Part shown: positions 62,710-64,000 of the stretch, piece by piece
Position numbering within the stretch: position 1 is the first letter of the stretch
Layout of the letters: each line of letters starts with the position of its first letter
DNA from: Yersinia kristensenii
GTDB lineage: Bacteria > Pseudomonadota > Gammaproteobacteria > Enterobacterales > Enterobacteriaceae
DNA length: 64,000 nucleotides
Direction: 5' to 3'
Assembly: GCF_900460525.1 (NCBI RefSeq)
Contig: NZ_UHIY01000001.1
Span: forward strand, 1,922,001-1,986,000
The notes under the pieces: model-generated
The model's input: the letters and a program-made list of their open reading frames with translations, nothing else
The model's database searches: none
What the model was told of the DNA's origin: nothing
Program-made: the position numbers and the translations under genes

Positions 62710-63528
62710 TTAACTGCTGGCAATCCCCAACATTCTGACTCTGGCGATATCGTCAACTATGGCGGTAACGGTGCGTTTGCTGCTGAGATTTTTCACTTTT
62801 ATGAGCTCCCCTTTGCGGCCATTTTTCAGCGCCTCACCTAACATGCGAGCTTCAATACCTTCTTGCTCAGCAATCATTAATACCTGCTGACCACGGGTCA
62901 CTAATACCGGCTGTTCCAATTGGGAGGGTGTCACGACTTGCAACCCACGGATGCGGCGTTTAACCGTTAGCCCGACTATCTCATCGGGGTTGGTAATATA
63001 GCCACCCTGCGCCGTCGAAATATTCTTTTTCTTCAATTCAATATCGTCAGGTGCCACCAATTTACCGCGCTCAAGGGTACTTTTTGCCACCCAAACCGGC
63101 AGATAAATATCGGGTTTTACCGTGACAGACACTTCCCAGCCCAGGTCATCAGTGCAACTAATGTCATAACGTAAACGCGAGATATCGCGCTGCCCACTGG
63201 CGGGGGCCGTCACCCTGACATCACCCCGGCATAATTTATATCGGCTCACTTCTGACGGAATAAAAATATTCATTTTTACCGTATAGCCCTGCCAGTTTTT
63301 ATTTTTGGCAGTTTGGCTAATGTCAGCGCTGGCTGAGTGTAATGCCTGTGTATAAATCTGTTTTCGAGCGTGAGTTTCAGCGCTATTTGCTGCTCCTGCA
63401 TACAGGGCAATCAGGCCAATAGACAGCGGGAACCACCGGCATGATAAGCGGATGAGCAAGGGCCGTAATGAGAGGAAATTGTGTTTCCCGTTAGGCGAAG
63501 AGAATAATAAAAATATGTTTCTAATCAT
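62710..63528 (-). CDS. lfgA: LfgA/FlgA-like P-ring assembly chaperone
   Basis: About 272 residues from the ATG at 63528; a longer frame to 63582 overlaps the sigma-54 promoter of lfgB and is not preferred. A signal sequence with a long N-region ends in LIALYAGAANSA. The C-terminal SAF-type domain is clear (VAKSTLERGKLVAPDDIELK; GLTVKRRIRGLQVVTPSQLE; VLMIAEQEGIEARMLGEALKNG). FlgA helps build the periplasmic P ring. It diverges from lfgB. Confidence 0.92.
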   Translation of the reverse strand: MIRNIFLLFSSPNGKHNFLSLRPLLIRLSCRWFPLSIGLIALYAGAANSAETHARKQIYTQALHSASADISQTAKNKNWQGYTVKMNIFIPSEVSRYKLCRGDVRVTAPASGQRDISRLRYDISCTDDLGWEVSVTVKPDIYLPVWVAKSTLERGKLVAPDDIELKKKNISTAQGGYITNPDEIVGLTVKRRIRGLQVVTPSQLEQPVLVTRGQQVLMIAEQEGIEARMLGEALKNGRKGELIKVKNLSSKRTVTAIVDDIARVRMLGIASS

Positions 63529-63541
63529 GATGTTATAAACC

Positions 63542-63558
63542 TGGCACGTTGTTTGCAT
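63542..63558 (+). promoter_or_regulatory. Sigma-54 promoter of lfgB
   Basis: TGGCACGTTGTTTGCAT matches the -24/-12 consensus TGGCACG-N4-TTGCW exactly, with GG and GC ten bases apart. Transcription should start near 63568, about 50 bases before the lfgB start. LafK encoded at 53936-54994 is the obvious activator. Confidence 0.9.
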
Positions 63559-63616
63559 TAGTGTGAGTGTTCGTGAGTGCAAACTCGTGTTTTAACATCA
63601 AATTAGGATGTGTTTT

Positions 63617-63982
63617 GTGGGCATTGATTTTCAGAAAGCATTAGGGGTTCACCCTGCGGCGATGCAGCTTCGACTTACCAGAGCAGAACTGCTATCGGCC
63701 AATCTGGCCAATGTGAATACGCCAAACTTTCAGGCTAAAGATATTGATTTCGGCGCTGAAATGCAACGGGCAAAACAGGGGAGCGTCGGGATAGCGACTT
63801 CTCAAAGGCTCTCACCTCAAATGAAGTACCGGTTGCCGTATCAACCCTCACAAGATGGCAATACGGTGGCATTGAATGTCGAGCAGGCAGAGTTTTCAAA
63901 AAATGCTCTCGATTATCAAACCAGTTTGTCATTCCTCAATATGAAGTTGGTCGGCCTAAAACAGGCAATTGAAGGGAAATAG
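63617..63982 (+). CDS. lfgB: LfgB/FlgB-type proximal rod protein
   Basis: About 121 residues from a GTG at 63617, nine bases after an AGG; the ATG at 63608 touches that AGG and so is less likely. FlgB features: IDFQKALGVHPAAMQLRLTR, LLSANLANVNTPNFQAKDID and the C-terminal YQTSLSFLNMKLVGLKQAIEG. It is the first rod subunit built on the MS ring. It follows the sigma-54 promoter and leads the lfgBC.. operon that runs off the window. Confidence 0.94.
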   Translation: MGIDFQKALGVHPAAMQLRLTRAELLSANLANVNTPNFQAKDIDFGAEMQRAKQGSVGIATSQRLSPQMKYRLPYQPSQDGNTVALNVEQAEFSKNALDYQTSLSFLNMKLVGLKQAIEGK

Positions 63983-63984
63983 GG

Positions 63985-64000
63985 ATGTCTTTTAACAATA
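63985..64000 (+). CDS. lfgC: LfgC/FlgC-like rod protein, start only
   Basis: An ATG two bases after the lfgB stop opens a frame reading MSFNN up to the window edge. GAAGGGAAATAGGG provides a ribosome site. The identity as lfgC rests on the universal flgB-flgC order. Confidence 0.6.

Noticed and set aside
1..64000. CRISPR arrays, tRNA or rRNA genes, transposases, prophage genes.
   Set aside because: Looked for by eye; no regularly spaced repeats of CRISPR type, no cloverleaf with CCA-end context and no transposase or phage-like proteins were seen.

Overview
The window reads as enterobacterial chromosome, most likely a non-pestis Yersinia. The reasons are the gene families, an ERIC repeat, and the combination of a tad/Flp pilus locus, a catecholate siderophore locus and a second (Flag-2, lateral-type) flagellar locus. 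Species cannot be fixed from the sequence alone. Y. frederiksenii is a reasonable thought, because its published triscatechol siderophore frederiksenibactin (DHB-Lys-Ser repeats) fits the synthetase seen here.

Layout: 1-784 holds the end of exbB and all of exbD, which energise TonB. 836-11392 (minus strand) is a complete, AT-rich tad locus in the order flp-tadV-rcpC-rcpA-small secreted protein-tadZ-A-B-C-D-E-F-G. It is preceded by a membrane-anchored winged-helix regulator (11595-12194). alkB (12714-13379) follows. 13447-20320 (minus) is a Cu(I)/Ag(I) efflux operon cusA-cusB-cusC-cusF headed by an unrecognised Cys/His/Met-rich secreted protein; CusB carries an extra C-terminal CusF-like domain.

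20580-43151 is a catecholate siderophore island. It contains an outer-membrane receptor, a Fes-type esterase, an MbtH-like protein, a dimodular EntF-like NRPS (C-A-T-C-A-T-TE), the exporter EntS, the importer FepD/G/C/B and EntC/E/B/A for 2,3-dihydroxybenzoate (DHB). All three divergent intergenic regions (receptor/fes, entS/fepD, fepB/entC) carry Fur-box-like sequences. The first adenylation domain has a code with acidic residues that suggests a basic amino acid, and the second has the serine code. The predicted product is therefore a trimer of DHB-basic amino acid-Ser rather than enterobactin. The two convergent junctions (entF/entS and fepC/fepB) each hold a copy, in opposite orientation, of a hairpin-rich dispersed repeat.

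43542-45873 is a sugar-acid transporter plus a DenD-type dehydrogenase behind a CRP-like site, and 46064-47053 is a secreted LprI-like protein. From 47229 to the right edge is a Flag-2 locus: lfhA-lfhB-lfiR-Q-P-N-M on minus; lafK and lfiE-F-G-H-I-J on plus; a nitrilase gene inserted as cargo; then lfgN-lfgM-lfgA on minus and lfgB-lfgC on plus. lfgB has a canonical sigma-54 promoter, in keeping with LafK being a sigma-54 activator.

No tRNA, rRNA, CRISPR array, transposase gene or prophage gene was seen. Functional calls come from recognising families by eye; no database search was run.
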